Shown: piece after piece, positions 1-7,239 of the stretch
Position numbering within the stretch: position 1 is the first letter of the stretch
Layout of the letters: each line of letters opens with the position of its first letter
Assembly (NCBI GenBank): GCA_025350425.1
Contig: JANXXW010000455.1
Coordinates: 1 to 12,849 of the forward strand
Length of the DNA stretch: 12,849 nt
Source: Rhodospirillales bacterium
GTDB lineage: Bacteria > Pseudomonadota > Alphaproteobacteria > Acetobacterales > Acetobacteraceae
Direction: 5' to 3'
Position numbers and translations under genes: made by a program
The notes under the pieces: model-generated
Databases searched by the model: none
What the model was told of the DNA's origin: nothing
Seen by the model: the letters and a program-made list of their open reading frames with translations, nothing else

Positions 1-1954
1 GGCTCATGCCCTGTTGAACCGGCTGCCGCGTGTGAAATTCGGAGACGGTGGGGTGACCTTGCTTCATCGCCGTGCGCTCCGGATATACTATCCTTCGGTG
101 CGCGAAGCGCTCGACGAGGGTTACACAGAGTTCACGGACCAAGACATCTGCCCGATCTCGAAGCGCGTGTTTCGTCTCGCCGGGTTCAGGCTGGACTCGC
201 GGGAACTGATCATGCGGGCCCGGGGTATCGGTGGTCGCCCGCCTGAGGCGCGCCTGCACCTGCACCAGCTACAGTCGCACGACCCGGAGGCGTTACGTAT
301 TATCGCCGAGGCCGATCTGGTGGTCGCCGCGCTCGGATACCGTCCCAGGGCGCTGCAGGTTCTGGACGAAGCTGGCGAGGTAATTGCGCTGGGTTCTTCC
401 CGTGGACCACAATCGGCGCTGGTCGATGGTAAGTGCCGGGTATTGGATGGGGCTGGAAACGCGATAGCTGGCCTGTTTGGGATCGGGTTGGGGGCCGGGT
501 TTGTGCCGCACGGCGCATTGGGCGGAGAGCCGAGCTTTACCGGTCAGGCGAACGGACTATGGCTGTGGCAGAACGATGTTGGTGCCCTGATTGCGGATGC
601 CGTGATGTCGGCGACCATGGCCGCACAAGTAGAGACGATCGGCGACGTCTCTGAGACAGCGCTCACGGAACGCAAGGTCCCGCTCACCCGGCCAGCGCCC
701 CCGCGCCTAAGCCTTGCTGTGCCGATGCTGAAGTCGATCGAGGACAGTGGCATCTACAGCAATTTCGGCCCGGTCAACACACGGTTCGAAAAGCAACTAC
801 TAACGCGGATGTTTGACGATCGAGGCGCGTGCATGACGGTGTGCAACGCCACGCTTGGATTGATGGTGGCGGTTCGCGCACTGGTCGAGCCAACTCCTGG
901 ACGCGTTCGCTATGCGCTGATGCCATCGTTCACCTTCGCTGCCACCGCCCACGCGGCGATATGGTGCGGACTAACGCCGTTGCTGTGTGACATCAATCCC
1001 GACGACTGGGCGGCCAACGCCGAGGCGGAGGAAGCGTTGTTGCGGCGGTATGGGGATGATATCGCGGTCATTATGCCGTACGCGACATTTGGATACGATA
1101 TCGACCTTCAGCGTTACGAGACGCTGTCACGCAAGTTCGGCGTGCCTGTGGTTGTCGATGCGGCCGCTTCTCTCGGCACAGTGTCGCGGGATGGCCATGG
1201 CTTTGGGACCGGATTTTCGGGAGCGGTGGTGTTCTCCATGCACGCCACGAAATCCTTCGCTACTGGTGAAGGAGGTATCATCTACAGCGGCGATGATAAG
1301 CTTGTGGCAACGATGCGGACCATGTGCAATTTCGGCTTCGGCCTGCCACGCAACGCAACCATGCCTGGGATTAACGCTAAACTCAGCGAGGTCGGAGCGT
1401 TGACGGGAGAGTTGCGGCTGAGGGATTACGACTACATTGTACAGCGCCGGAGCGACTTGGTATCACTTTACCGGGCCGAGCTTCCGGAGTTCGGTTTCCA
1501 GCCGACTGGTCCCAACCGCCAGGCCCATCAGTTCGCATCAAGCCTGCTGCCGCATGAGTATGCGCACCATCGCGGCGCGATCCAGGCGGGGCTGGCAGCT
1601 CGTGGCATCGGGACCGCGGCGTATTTCAGCCCGCATCTCGCTCAACAGGACTACTTCAAGGCCAACGCGAAGGCGGCGCAAGTGGACGTTTGCGACGACA
1701 TCGCGGCAAGAGTGTTCAGCATGCCATTGTTCGATGGGATGACCGAAAAGGACGTACGGTACGTTATCCATGCGTTAAGGGAGGAACTTGCCACTCGTGA
1801 CCCAAAGCCTTTGATGGCGAACGTGCAAGCGTCGTTCCCGACGGGAATTTCCATTAATGTCTCGACGCCATGGGAATTGAGCATGTTTGAAGCTGGGGCA
1901 CTGGCCAAGGGGACGGCGTTGCACGTCAAGGCCGAAGCCAGTGTTGGACTGTGA
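1..1954 (+). CDS. Fusion protein: FAD/NAD(P)-type oxidoreductase C-terminal region joined to a DegT/DnrJ/EryC1 aminotransferase (5' partial)
   Basis: The frame is open to the left edge, so the true start lies outside the window; residues are numbered from a TTG at 14. Residues 1-205 look like the tail of a nucleotide-binding oxidoreductase: ALGYRPR at 106-112, the usual 'ATGYRP' position, and GIGLGAG at 156-162, the usual late glycine-rich FAD/NAD motif. From about residue 235 a complete fold-type I PLP aminotransferase of the DegT family follows. It shows an N-terminal 'IYSNFGPV' substrate segment, VVVDAAAS with Asp382 (PLP ring nitrogen partner) and SMHATK with Lys413 (Schiff-base lysine). 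DegT enzymes make amino sugars or remodel other keto groups. Residues after about 605 form a tail I do not recognise. The two halves are in one uninterrupted frame. Substrate is unknown. The aminotransferase call is firm and the oxidoreductase family is tentative. Confidence 0.85.
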   Translation, partial: AHALLNRLPRVKFGDGGVTLLHRRALRIYYPSVREALDEGYTEFTDQDICPISKRVFRLAGFRLDSRELIMRARGIGGRPPEARLHLHQLQSHDPEALRIIAEADLVVAALGYRPRALQVLDEAGEVIALGSSRGPQSALVDGKCRVLDGAGNAIAGLFGIGLGAGFVPHGALGGEPSFTGQANGLWLWQNDVGALIADAVMSATMAAQVETIGDVSETALTERKVPLTRPAPPRLSLAVPMLKSIEDSGIYSNFGPVNTRFEKQLLTRMFDDRGACMTVCNATLGLMVAVRALVEPTPGRVRYALMPSFTFAATAHAAIWCGLTPLLCDINPDDWAANAEAEEALLRRYGDDIAVIMPYATFGYDIDLQRYETLSRKFGVPVVVDAAASLGTVSRDGHGFGTGFSGAVVFSMHATKSFATGEGGIIYSGDDKLVATMRTMCNFGFGLPRNATMPGINAKLSEVGALTGELRLRDYDYIVQRRSDLVSLYRAELPEFGFQPTGPNRQAHQFASSLLPHEYAHHRGAIQAGLAARGIGTAAYFSPHLAQQDYFKANAKAAQVDVCDDIAARVFSMPLFDGMTEKDVRYVIHALREELATRDPKPLMANVQASFPTGISINVSTPWELSMFEAGALAKGTALHVKAEASVGL

Positions 1955-1982
1955 CGTCTGATTTTCCAACACGTCTCTCGGG

Positions 1983-2009
1983 CCGTCCGCCTCGTAAGCT
2001 GGCGGGCGG
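1983..2009 (+). terminator. GC-rich stem-loop after the fusion gene; possible terminator or mRNA end-stabiliser
   Basis: CCGTCCGCC (1983-1991) pairs with GGCGGGCGG (2001-2009), giving a 9-base-pair stem with one G-T wobble and a 9-base loop, 29 bases after the stop codon. No run of T follows, so it is not a canonical intrinsic terminator. It could aid Rho-dependent termination, protect the 3' end, or be incidental in GC-rich DNA. Confidence 0.35.
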
Positions 2010-2073
2010 TTCGCGAAATGAAACTTCTGTTCTAGTGGCTCATATCGAGGAGCTATCGAAATCGGTTTTCCTA

Positions 2074-2103
2074 CCCGCCGGACATATGCGTGTGCCCGGC
2101 GGG
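2074..2103. repeat. 8-base perfect inverted repeat upstream of the acyltransferase gene
   Basis: CCCGCCGG (2074-2081) and CCGGCGGG (2096-2103) are perfect reverse complements separated by 14 bases and end 44 bases before the acyltransferase start. No T tract follows on either strand. Candidate roles are a second termination hairpin, an operator, or a leader structure. Only the symmetry is directly seen. Confidence 0.4.
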
Positions 2104-2147
2104 ATGTTTGGCCAAGTCGTCACCATCGCCAAGTAGGACGTCTAAGC

Positions 2148-3422
2148 ATGAGCGATGCTGCTGGGCCACCGTTAAGCGATCGGGGAACCGCTCGGCTCGA
2201 AGTTCTTGACTCGATTCGTGGTATTGCAGCGATGGTGGTGGTGATCCATCACTGTCTACTCACCCAGCCGGCATTCAGCGACTTCTTCTTTTCCAACTGG
2301 ACAACCCAACCGGCCACTTTCACAGAAACTCTGCTGTTCAAGACGCCGCTCCGCATCGTTTGGGACGGTTTTGAGGCGGTGACACTTTTCTATGTCCTGA
2401 GTGGCCTCGTCCTGGCGCTGCCGTGGGTTCGGGGACGGCCACCGACATATTCTGTCTATGCCATTAAGCGGATTTGCAGGATTTATTTGCCTTATCTCGC
2501 GGCAATCGCGGCTGCCGCGCTCCTGAGTGGGATACCACTGTTCAGTGCACCGATCGTGGGTTTGAGCGATTGGGTAAACACCATGAATTGGTCGCATCCG
2601 GTAACCACTTGGGTTCTGGCCGATCATGTGCTCATGATCGGCCACTACAACAATCTCAATGGTGTTATTCACTCTCTCATTTGGGAGATGCGGGTCTCGC
2701 TGCTGTTCCCGTTGCTGGTCTTGCTAATCGTGCGGTGGCGGATCGGGGGAGCCCTGGCCGTGACAGCGCTGATTACTGTCCTGATTGTTGCCATACAGCT
2801 AATGTATTCGGTTCCAGGCTCTGGGCTTGAGCTTCTTGGATCGAGGCCTGACCTTGGAGGGATCGGGAAACTTGCGCTCGAACTGCAATGGACTGCATAT
2901 TTCTCCTACTTTTTCGTGTTGGGCACCCTGATCGCGCTTTATCTCCCACGTATCCACGGCTTTATGGGGAGGCTCGCGGGCTGGCAGTCCATCGCGGTCC
3001 TTGTCGTCGGGCTGCTCGTGTTCCAAGGCCACTGGTCCCACGCGTTCACCGTTCAGCAAATCATGGTTGCATTGGGTTCGACGTTGATCATCATGGTTGC
3101 GCTCGGAACTGGGATCGTACCCAACTTCCTCCGCCATCGCGTGTTCATCTTTCTCGGCCGGATCTCGTACAGTCTTTATCTGGTCCACGTGCCGCTGCTG
3201 ATGGCTGCTGTTTTGCTGCTGGATGGCAAAGTGCCCCTCGTTGTGACACTCGTCCTGACACCATTCGTCGCGACCGCTGTGGCGTATGTGTTCGATGTTC
3301 TGATCGCGAGGCCTTCGGTAACCCTTGGAAAGCGACTTGCGGGATTGGTGGAAAGGCCATCGCGCCCCACTCCGCTTCCCCCAGCTACAAGTCTCGTGAA
3401 CGCGCCGGAAGCAAGCGCATGA
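2148..3422 (+). CDS. Integral-membrane acyltransferase, acyltransferase-3 (OafA/YrhL-like) family
   Basis: This 424-residue protein matches the acyltransferase-3 family, whose multi-pass membrane proteins transfer acetyl or other acyl groups from the cytoplasm onto cell-surface sugars, O-antigen, exopolysaccharide or secreted molecules. The N-terminal signature is clear: LDSIRGIAAMVVVIHHC at 20-36, with the family Arg24 and His34/His35. About ten hydrophobic segments follow, for example near 95-115, 160-180 and 190-230 and repeatedly to 390. 'GRISYSLYLVHVPLL' near 340-355 is the typical late motif. Length is normal for a stand-alone acyltransferase-3 protein, with no C-terminal SGNH domain. 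The ATG at 2148 has a weak AGGA about 10 bases upstream. Its stop overlaps the next start, so the two are translated together. The acceptor cannot be deduced. Confidence 0.9.
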   Translation: MSDAAGPPLSDRGTARLEVLDSIRGIAAMVVVIHHCLLTQPAFSDFFFSNWTTQPATFTETLLFKTPLRIVWDGFEAVTLFYVLSGLVLALPWVRGRPPTYSVYAIKRICRIYLPYLAAIAAAALLSGIPLFSAPIVGLSDWVNTMNWSHPVTTWVLADHVLMIGHYNNLNGVIHSLIWEMRVSLLFPLLVLLIVRWRIGGALAVTALITVLIVAIQLMYSVPGSGLELLGSRPDLGGIGKLALELQWTAYFSYFFVLGTLIALYLPRIHGFMGRLAGWQSIAVLVVGLLVFQGHWSHAFTVQQIMVALGSTLIIMVALGTGIVPNFLRHRVFIFLGRISYSLYLVHVPLLMAAVLLLDGKVPLVVTLVLTPFVATAVAYVFDVLIARPSVTLGKRLAGLVERPSRPTPLPPATSLVNAPEASA

Positions 3423-3976
3423 GCCGACTTCCGCCGCTCGACTCCACCACGCTCGACGCTGATCAGAGGGCAGTATACGACCGGATCGCCTCTGGCACGC
3501 GCGGTGGTGTTGGCGGTCCGTTTTCCGTACTGCTGCAAAGTCCTGAGCTTGCCAGCCGTGTCGAGCAGCTTGGTGTGTTCATTCGCTACGAGTGCAGTGT
3601 GCCGCAACGGTTGCGCGAACTGGCGATCCTTGTCGTCGGCGCGCATTGGAAGGCGGAATACGAGTGGTACGCCCATGCAGGAATTGCCTTGGCGCAAGGA
3701 CTCTCTCCCGAGGTCGTTCAAGCTATCGGGCAAAACCGGCAACCCTCGTTCGAAACCCAATCCGACCACGTTGTATTCGGCTTCGCGCGCGAATTGTTGA
3801 AAACGGGCCGTGTGTCCGACGAAGCATACATGCCGGTCAAGGAGTTGTTGGGGGATAAGGGGGCGGTGGAACTGACCGGCCTGATCGGCTACTACACATT
3901 GCTTGCGTTCCAGCTCAACACGTTCCAGGTCGAGCCACCATTGGGCGGCCCGGCGATACCTTGGGCCCAGAGTTAA
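3419..3976 (+). CDS. Carboxymuconolactone decarboxylase (CMD)-like protein
   Basis: This 185-residue protein belongs to the CMD/AhpD-like all-helical superfamily. The best match is RLRELAILVVGAHWKAEYEW followed by YAH (residues 64-86), equivalent to the 'RErElailrva...YEwyaH' core; Glu68, Glu80 and His86 are the polar residues in that core. The peroxidase CxxC of AhpD is absent, so alkylhydroperoxidase activity is unlikely and a decarboxylase, hydrolase or unknown role is possible. The ATG at 3419 overlaps the acyltransferase stop (ATGA) and has GGAAG about 9 bases upstream. A longer in-frame extension back into the acyltransferase gene is a shadow frame and is rejected. The gene ends 50 bases from the convergent KDPG aldolase gene, with no clear terminator between them. 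Confidence 0.85.
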   Translation: MSRLPPLDSTTLDADQRAVYDRIASGTRGGVGGPFSVLLQSPELASRVEQLGVFIRYECSVPQRLRELAILVVGAHWKAEYEWYAHAGIALAQGLSPEVVQAIGQNRQPSFETQSDHVVFGFARELLKTGRVSDEAYMPVKELLGDKGAVELTGLIGYYTLLAFQLNTFQVEPPLGGPAIPWAQS

Positions 3977-4026
3977 ATTAGAGCAGGTGTAACCGTCGCG
4001 TTCCGCAATTAATTCGGCCAGTGACT

Positions 4027-4683
4027 TCAGGCCGGCAGTGGGATGGAGCCCGATAGGTCGCGGACGGATTCGGCGCAGCGGGCGGTGATTGCCGGCCACT
4101 TGCCGTCTCGCACCTCAGCGGCTGGCGTCAACCAGGAGCCCCCGACCGCGACCACGTTCGGACGAGCCAGCCATTCCGCCGCATTATGGGCGCCGATGCT
4201 GCCTGTGGGGCAAAACCTTGCGGCGGGAAATGGGCCGGCGAGGGCCTGCAAGGCGGGAATGCCGCCGGCTGCGGTGGCGGGGAAGAACTTGAAGGTCTGG
4301 AAGCCGTGCGACATGGCGGCCATCAGTTCGGATGCAGTGGCGATGCCGGGCAGGAATGGGATGCCGCATCTGGCGGCGGCTTCGAGCAGGGCAGGGGTGG
4401 CACCGGGACTAAGCGCAAACCGCACACCGATCCCGACGGCGCGGGCAAGATCGTCCGGGGTCAGAACCGTGCCGATCCCGACCACTGCCTCCGGGACTTC
4501 GGCGATGATGCGCGCGGCTCCCGCCAGCCCGGCCTCGGTCCGCAGTGTGACCTCCAGCAACCGCACGCCGCCGGCGACCAACGCGCGAGCCAGCGGCACC
4601 GCGTCCTGCAGGCGTTCGATGGTGATGACGGGAATAATGCGGGAGATCGCGACCAGTGTGTCGATTTCAGACGGATTCATCAT
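4027..4683 (-). CDS. eda: 2-dehydro-3-deoxy-6-phosphogluconate (KDPG) aldolase
   Basis: This cytoplasmic class I aldolase of the KDPG/KHG family (218 residues; the family is usually 200-220) cleaves KDPG to pyruvate and glyceraldehyde 3-phosphate, the last step of the Entner-Doudoroff and hexuronate routes. Visible active-site elements are LLEVTLRT with Glu44 (general acid/base), GIGT at 69-72, LSPG at 91-94, FKFFPA with Lys132 (Schiff base) and CPTGSI at 158-163 (phosphate/carboxylate binding). Spacing matches E. coli Eda to within about one residue. The first ATG overlaps the kinase stop codon as ATGA, and a second ATG follows at once. Coupling to KDG kinase makes a KDPG substrate likely; KDPGal (DgoA-type) specificity cannot be excluded. 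Confidence 0.93.
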   Translation of the reverse strand: MMNPSEIDTLVAISRIIPVITIERLQDAVPLARALVAGGVRLLEVTLRTEAGLAGAARIIAEVPEAVVGIGTVLTPDDLARAVGIGVRFALSPGATPALLEAAARCGIPFLPGIATASELMAAMSHGFQTFKFFPATAAGGIPALQALAGPFPAARFCPTGSIGAHNAAEWLARPNVVAVGGSWLTPAAEVRDGKWPAITARCAESVRDLSGSIPLPA

Positions 4684-5597
4684 GGTGGAGGCTCCGGTGA
4701 TGGCATGGCGGTGGCGGGGATGATCGCGCCGGCATGTCCGACCACGGCGCCCGCGAGACGATGTCCGGCGCGCGCCGCCGCCGCCGGGCCGTGTCCCACA
4801 AGCCGAGCCGCGAGATAGGCGGCGGCGAAACTGTCACCGGCGGCGGTTGTGTCCACCACGCGCGCAACTGGCTGTGCCTCGACGGTGATCTCGGGGCCGG
4901 CGCCTGCGATCCGGACGCAGGGGGATGCGAGTTTGAGCACCCGCTCCGCGCCAGGGGCATGGACGGCAAGCTCGGCCTCGCCATCGGGACCGAACAGCGG
5001 CGCCAGGTCCTCGACAGAGGCGAGGACGATATCGGACTGCGCGAAAGCCTGGCGATATAGCTTCCTGGCGAGGTCTCGGTCCGGCCAGCCACGCGGGCGA
5101 AAATTGGTGTCGAAAACCACGCGCGCGCCACGCGCCCGCGCGGCGGCCAGCGCCCCGAACAGGCTCTCGCGAGCGGCGTCGGCGTAGATCGAGAGCGTAA
5201 TGCCAGACAGATAGAGCATGTCATACCGAGCCAGACGCTCGCCCAGCGCTGCTCCATGCGGCGGATCGAACAGCGTCCGCGCCGCCGCATTGTCCCGCCA
5301 ATACAGGAAGCTTCGCTCGCCTGAGGGGGCCGTCTGAATGATGTACAGTCCTGGCAGGCGATCCGGCACACGCCGGACCAGCCCGGTGCCGACGCCTTCA
5401 CGCGACCATGCGGCGCACATCTCGTCGCTCCAGGGATCTTCGCCCAGAGCGGTCGCGTAATCGACCGAGACGCCGAGGCGCGCGAGATAAACGGCGGTGT
5501 TCAGGGTGTCGCCGCCGAACGAACGGTCCAGCAGCCCATCCCACCGTTGCCGCAGTTCGATCATGCACTCTCCGATGCAGACGACATGGTTATGCAT
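4680..5597 (-). CDS. kdgK: 2-keto-3-deoxygluconate (KDG) kinase, PfkB/ribokinase family
   Basis: This 305-residue PfkB-family kinase is predicted to phosphorylate KDG with ATP to KDPG, the substrate of the adjacent aldolase. The N-terminal sugar-binding motif GGDTLNTAVYLARLG lies at 28-42, and the C-terminal PfkB signature DTTAAGDSFAAAYLA at 249-263 holds the catalytic Asp255. 'VVFDTNFRPRGW' near 160-171 is typical of KDG kinases (DxNxRxxLW). I chose the ATG at 5597 because AAGGAA sits 9 bases upstream and the family N-terminus (VVCIGECMIEL) starts right after it; in-frame starts at 5627 and 5648 would add an unconserved tail. The C-terminus ends in a short Pro-rich tail. Pairing with the aldolase makes KDG more likely than other sugars. 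Confidence 0.9.
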   Translation of the reverse strand: MHNHVVCIGECMIELRQRWDGLLDRSFGGDTLNTAVYLARLGVSVDYATALGEDPWSDEMCAAWSREGVGTGLVRRVPDRLPGLYIIQTAPSGERSFLYWRDNAAARTLFDPPHGAALGERLARYDMLYLSGITLSIYADAARESLFGALAAARARGARVVFDTNFRPRGWPDRDLARKLYRQAFAQSDIVLASVEDLAPLFGPDGEAELAVHAPGAERVLKLASPCVRIAGAGPEITVEAQPVARVVDTTAAGDSFAAAYLAARLVGHGPAAAARAGHRLAGAVVGHAGAIIPATAMPSPEPPP

Positions 5598-5742
5598 TGT
5601 GCTGGCTTCCTTCCACGTTAGCGTCATGCGCGGGCGATTCGAGGTCAAGCCTGGCCGTGACGTTGCCTTGGCGCGTGCGGATTTGCGGTGCTAGGCTCCA
5701 GTAAAGGACTCGCGCCAAGCGAGGCAGTAGGGAGAAACGCGT
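5598..5742. promoter_or_regulatory. Divergent promoter region between kdgK-eda and the transporter operon
   Basis: These 145 bases must hold promoters for both operons. On the plus strand TTGGCG (5668-5673), 18 bases, then TAGGCT (5692-5697) is a weak sigma70-like candidate that would give a leader of about 40 bases. On the minus strand TTGACC (5648-5643) is a good -35 match but lacks a convincing -10. The Shine-Dalgarno AGGGAG sits about 8 bases before the ATG at 5743. A 9-base inverted repeat is listed separately. Confidence 0.4.
5667..5719. repeat. 9-base perfect inverted repeat, candidate paired operator half-sites
   Basis: CTTGGCGCG (5667-5675) and CGCGCCAAG (5711-5719) are exact reverse complements, 44 bases start to start, close to four helical turns. 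The left arm contains the candidate plus-strand -35 element; the right arm lies between the candidate transcription start and the Shine-Dalgarno. A sugar-responsive repressor (LacI, GntR or IclR type) binding both arms is plausible, but none is encoded here. Confidence 0.35.
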
Positions 5743-7239
5743 ATGCCCTTATTTGACGATGCTCGATTCCTCATGGATCGTCGCCAATTGCTCGGCACGG
5801 CTGCCGCTGCGGGGTTTGCGGGCAGCCTACCCGGAATGGCACGCGCGGCGGCTTCACCTTCGGGGCTCGATACCTCGAATTGGACGCCCGAATACATCGG
5901 CGGCATTGCCGGCACGTTGGATGTCGATACGACGGCCGAATGCGCCAAGGTGGTGCCGCTGAGCACCAAGGGGCACCTTACCTATTGGTATGTTGGCCCA
6001 AACCAGGCCTCGCCGGACATCGACCATAAGATCGACGCCGAGTTCTGGGTGGCATTCGCCAAGACCTATCCGAACATAACCGTCGAGCGACAAAATCTCG
6101 ATTATAACCAGATGCTCAACAAGGTGAGGACGGCTGCCCTGGGCAACGCAGCCCCGATGGTAGCCAAGTTTCCGATCCTTTGGGGAGTAGAGTTCGCGGC
6201 CAAGGGGCAGCTTTCTCAACTGAAGCCCGAAGATGTCGGCTACCCCGTCGATGAGTTCTGGCCCGGCGCCCTGAAATCGGTGATGTGGAAGGGCAAGTCC
6301 TATGGCGTGCCGACCAACAACGAGACGATGGGCCTGATCTGGAACGCGGCTCTGTTCCAGGCGGCCGGACTCGACCCGGAAAAGCCACCGGCGACATGGG
6401 ACGATCTCGTTGTCTATTCGAAGCAGATCAAGGACAAAACCGGCAAGAACGGCTATGGCATGGTAGCGCGAACCAATGCCGGCAACACGCCATTCCGCTT
6501 CATGCCGCAGCTTTGGGCATACGGCGGGGAGGCCTTCGACGAAGCGGAGGCCAATCCCACCTACAAGACGGTAAATCTTAACAACTCCGGTTCAAAGGCG
6601 GCGCTACAAGCTTCCTACGACATGTATGTGCGTGACCGTTCGGTTCCCATGTCGGCCCTGACCAATACGCAAAACGAGAATCAGGATCCGTTTATCTCCG
6701 GCCAGCTTGGGATGATGATAAGTCACCCGCTGGAATATTCGGTGATGCTCGACCGCACGGCCAAGGCCACGGGAGATGACAAGAAAATCGCGGAGGGTGT
6801 GGTGGCAAACATGCGGTATGGCCTCGTCCCGAAAGGTCCCGCGCGCCGCGCCGTGGTGTTCGGCGGCTCCAACGTGCACATCTTCGATCCCAAGGTGGTG
6901 GACGGCAAGCTGGACATGGAAGCCGCCCGGGCGTTTGTGGCGTTCTCCACTGGGCCGGAGTGGTCCACCAAACTTGCATGGACCAACTCCAACCCTGGTA
7001 ATCTGCGCGGGTTTCGCACCAAGTGGATGAAGGAGCGGCTGGCGACGATCAAGTTCCTGAACGTGACCACATCGATGCTACCGAGCGGCATTCCGTTCCC
7101 AGTGATTCCGGAAACCAGCGAGGTCATGAACATCATCGTGCCGGATATGCTTCAGAACGTGCTGACCAAGAAGATGACGGTAAGTGCCGCTGCCGACGAC
7201 GCCGCGAAAAAAGCGAAGGTGCTGTTGAGCGGGCTGTGA
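5743..7239 (+). CDS. ABC transporter extracellular solute-binding protein, family 1 (sugar type), Tat signal
   Basis: This 498-residue periplasmic binding protein delivers substrate to the two permeases encoded just downstream. The N-terminus has a twin-arginine-like motif DRRQLLG (12-18), a hydrophobic stretch rich in Ala/Gly (19-33) and an ARA cleavage site near 33-35, so export of a folded protein by Tat is likely. The mature part resembles MalE/UgpB-type proteins: SYGVPTNNETMGLIWNAALF and 'AAGLDPEKPPATWDDLV' (about 186-222), then KTGKNGYGMV. At nearly 500 residues it is longer than the usual 400-450. The ATG at 5743 is chosen for its Shine-Dalgarno; the ATG at 5773 would also keep the RR motif. 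Its stop overlaps the first permease start (GTGA). Substrate is unknown; context suggests a uronate, sugar acid or oligosaccharide. Confidence 0.9.
   Translation: MPLFDDARFLMDRRQLLGTAAAAGFAGSLPGMARAAASPSGLDTSNWTPEYIGGIAGTLDVDTTAECAKVVPLSTKGHLTYWYVGPNQASPDIDHKIDAEFWVAFAKTYPNITVERQNLDYNQMLNKVRTAALGNAAPMVAKFPILWGVEFAAKGQLSQLKPEDVGYPVDEFWPGALKSVMWKGKSYGVPTNNETMGLIWNAALFQAAGLDPEKPPATWDDLVVYSKQIKDKTGKNGYGMVARTNAGNTPFRFMPQLWAYGGEAFDEAEANPTYKTVNLNNSGSKAALQASYDMYVRDRSVPMSALTNTQNENQDPFISGQLGMMISHPLEYSVMLDRTAKATGDDKKIAEGVVANMRYGLVPKGPARRAVVFGGSNVHIFDPKVVDGKLDMEAARAFVAFSTGPEWSTKLAWTNSNPGNLRGFRTKWMKERLATIKFLNVTTSMLPSGIPFPVIPETSEVMNIIVPDMLQNVLTKKMTVSAAADDAAKKAKVLLSGL

Larger units (their letters stand above)
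1955..2147. other. Intergenic spacer with two hairpins; no convincing gene
   Basis: This 193-base stretch separates the aminotransferase fusion from the acyltransferase. It holds two inverted repeats listed separately. A 61-codon frame starting at GTG 1951, overlapping the upstream stop as GTGA and ending at 2136, is open through it. It has no Shine-Dalgarno, no recognisable domain, and the hairpins lie inside it, so I do not call it a gene. A GACGTCT heptamer occurs at 1953-1959 and again at 2137-2143. Confidence 0.5.

Noticed and set aside
1951..2136. 61-codon frame starting with GTG overlapping the fusion gene's stop
   Set aside because: No Shine-Dalgarno, no recognisable domain, and two GC-rich hairpins inside it. 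The overlap alone is weak evidence, although it resembles the better-supported frame at 10129.
1953..2143. GACGTCT direct repeat flanking the spacer, as a target-site duplication of a small mobile element
   Set aside because: The enclosed segment has no terminal inverted repeats, and a 7-base repeat around a palindromic core is easily fortuitous.
2888..3418. In-frame N-terminal extension of the CMD-like gene
   Set aside because: It lies wholly inside the acyltransferase gene in another frame and its residues look like shadow coding. The ATG at 3419 has a Shine-Dalgarno and begins the family domain.
3176..4099. 307-codon minus-strand frame opposite the acyltransferase end and the CMD gene
   Set aside because: Low-complexity Arg-rich translation without motifs. 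It overlaps a recognisable plus-strand gene and runs into the aldolase gene.
4043..4818. Long plus-strand frames over the KDPG aldolase and KDG kinase genes
   Set aside because: Antisense shadows typical of GC-rich DNA. The minus-strand proteins have complete active sites.
5644..5661. GTCA...TGAC symmetric site in the kdgK promoter region
   Set aside because: Only four matching bases per arm, too short to separate from chance.
7023..7235. Longer start for the first permease inside the binding-protein gene
   Set aside because: The extra residues are charged and unconserved in appearance, and overlap a certain gene by over 200 bases.
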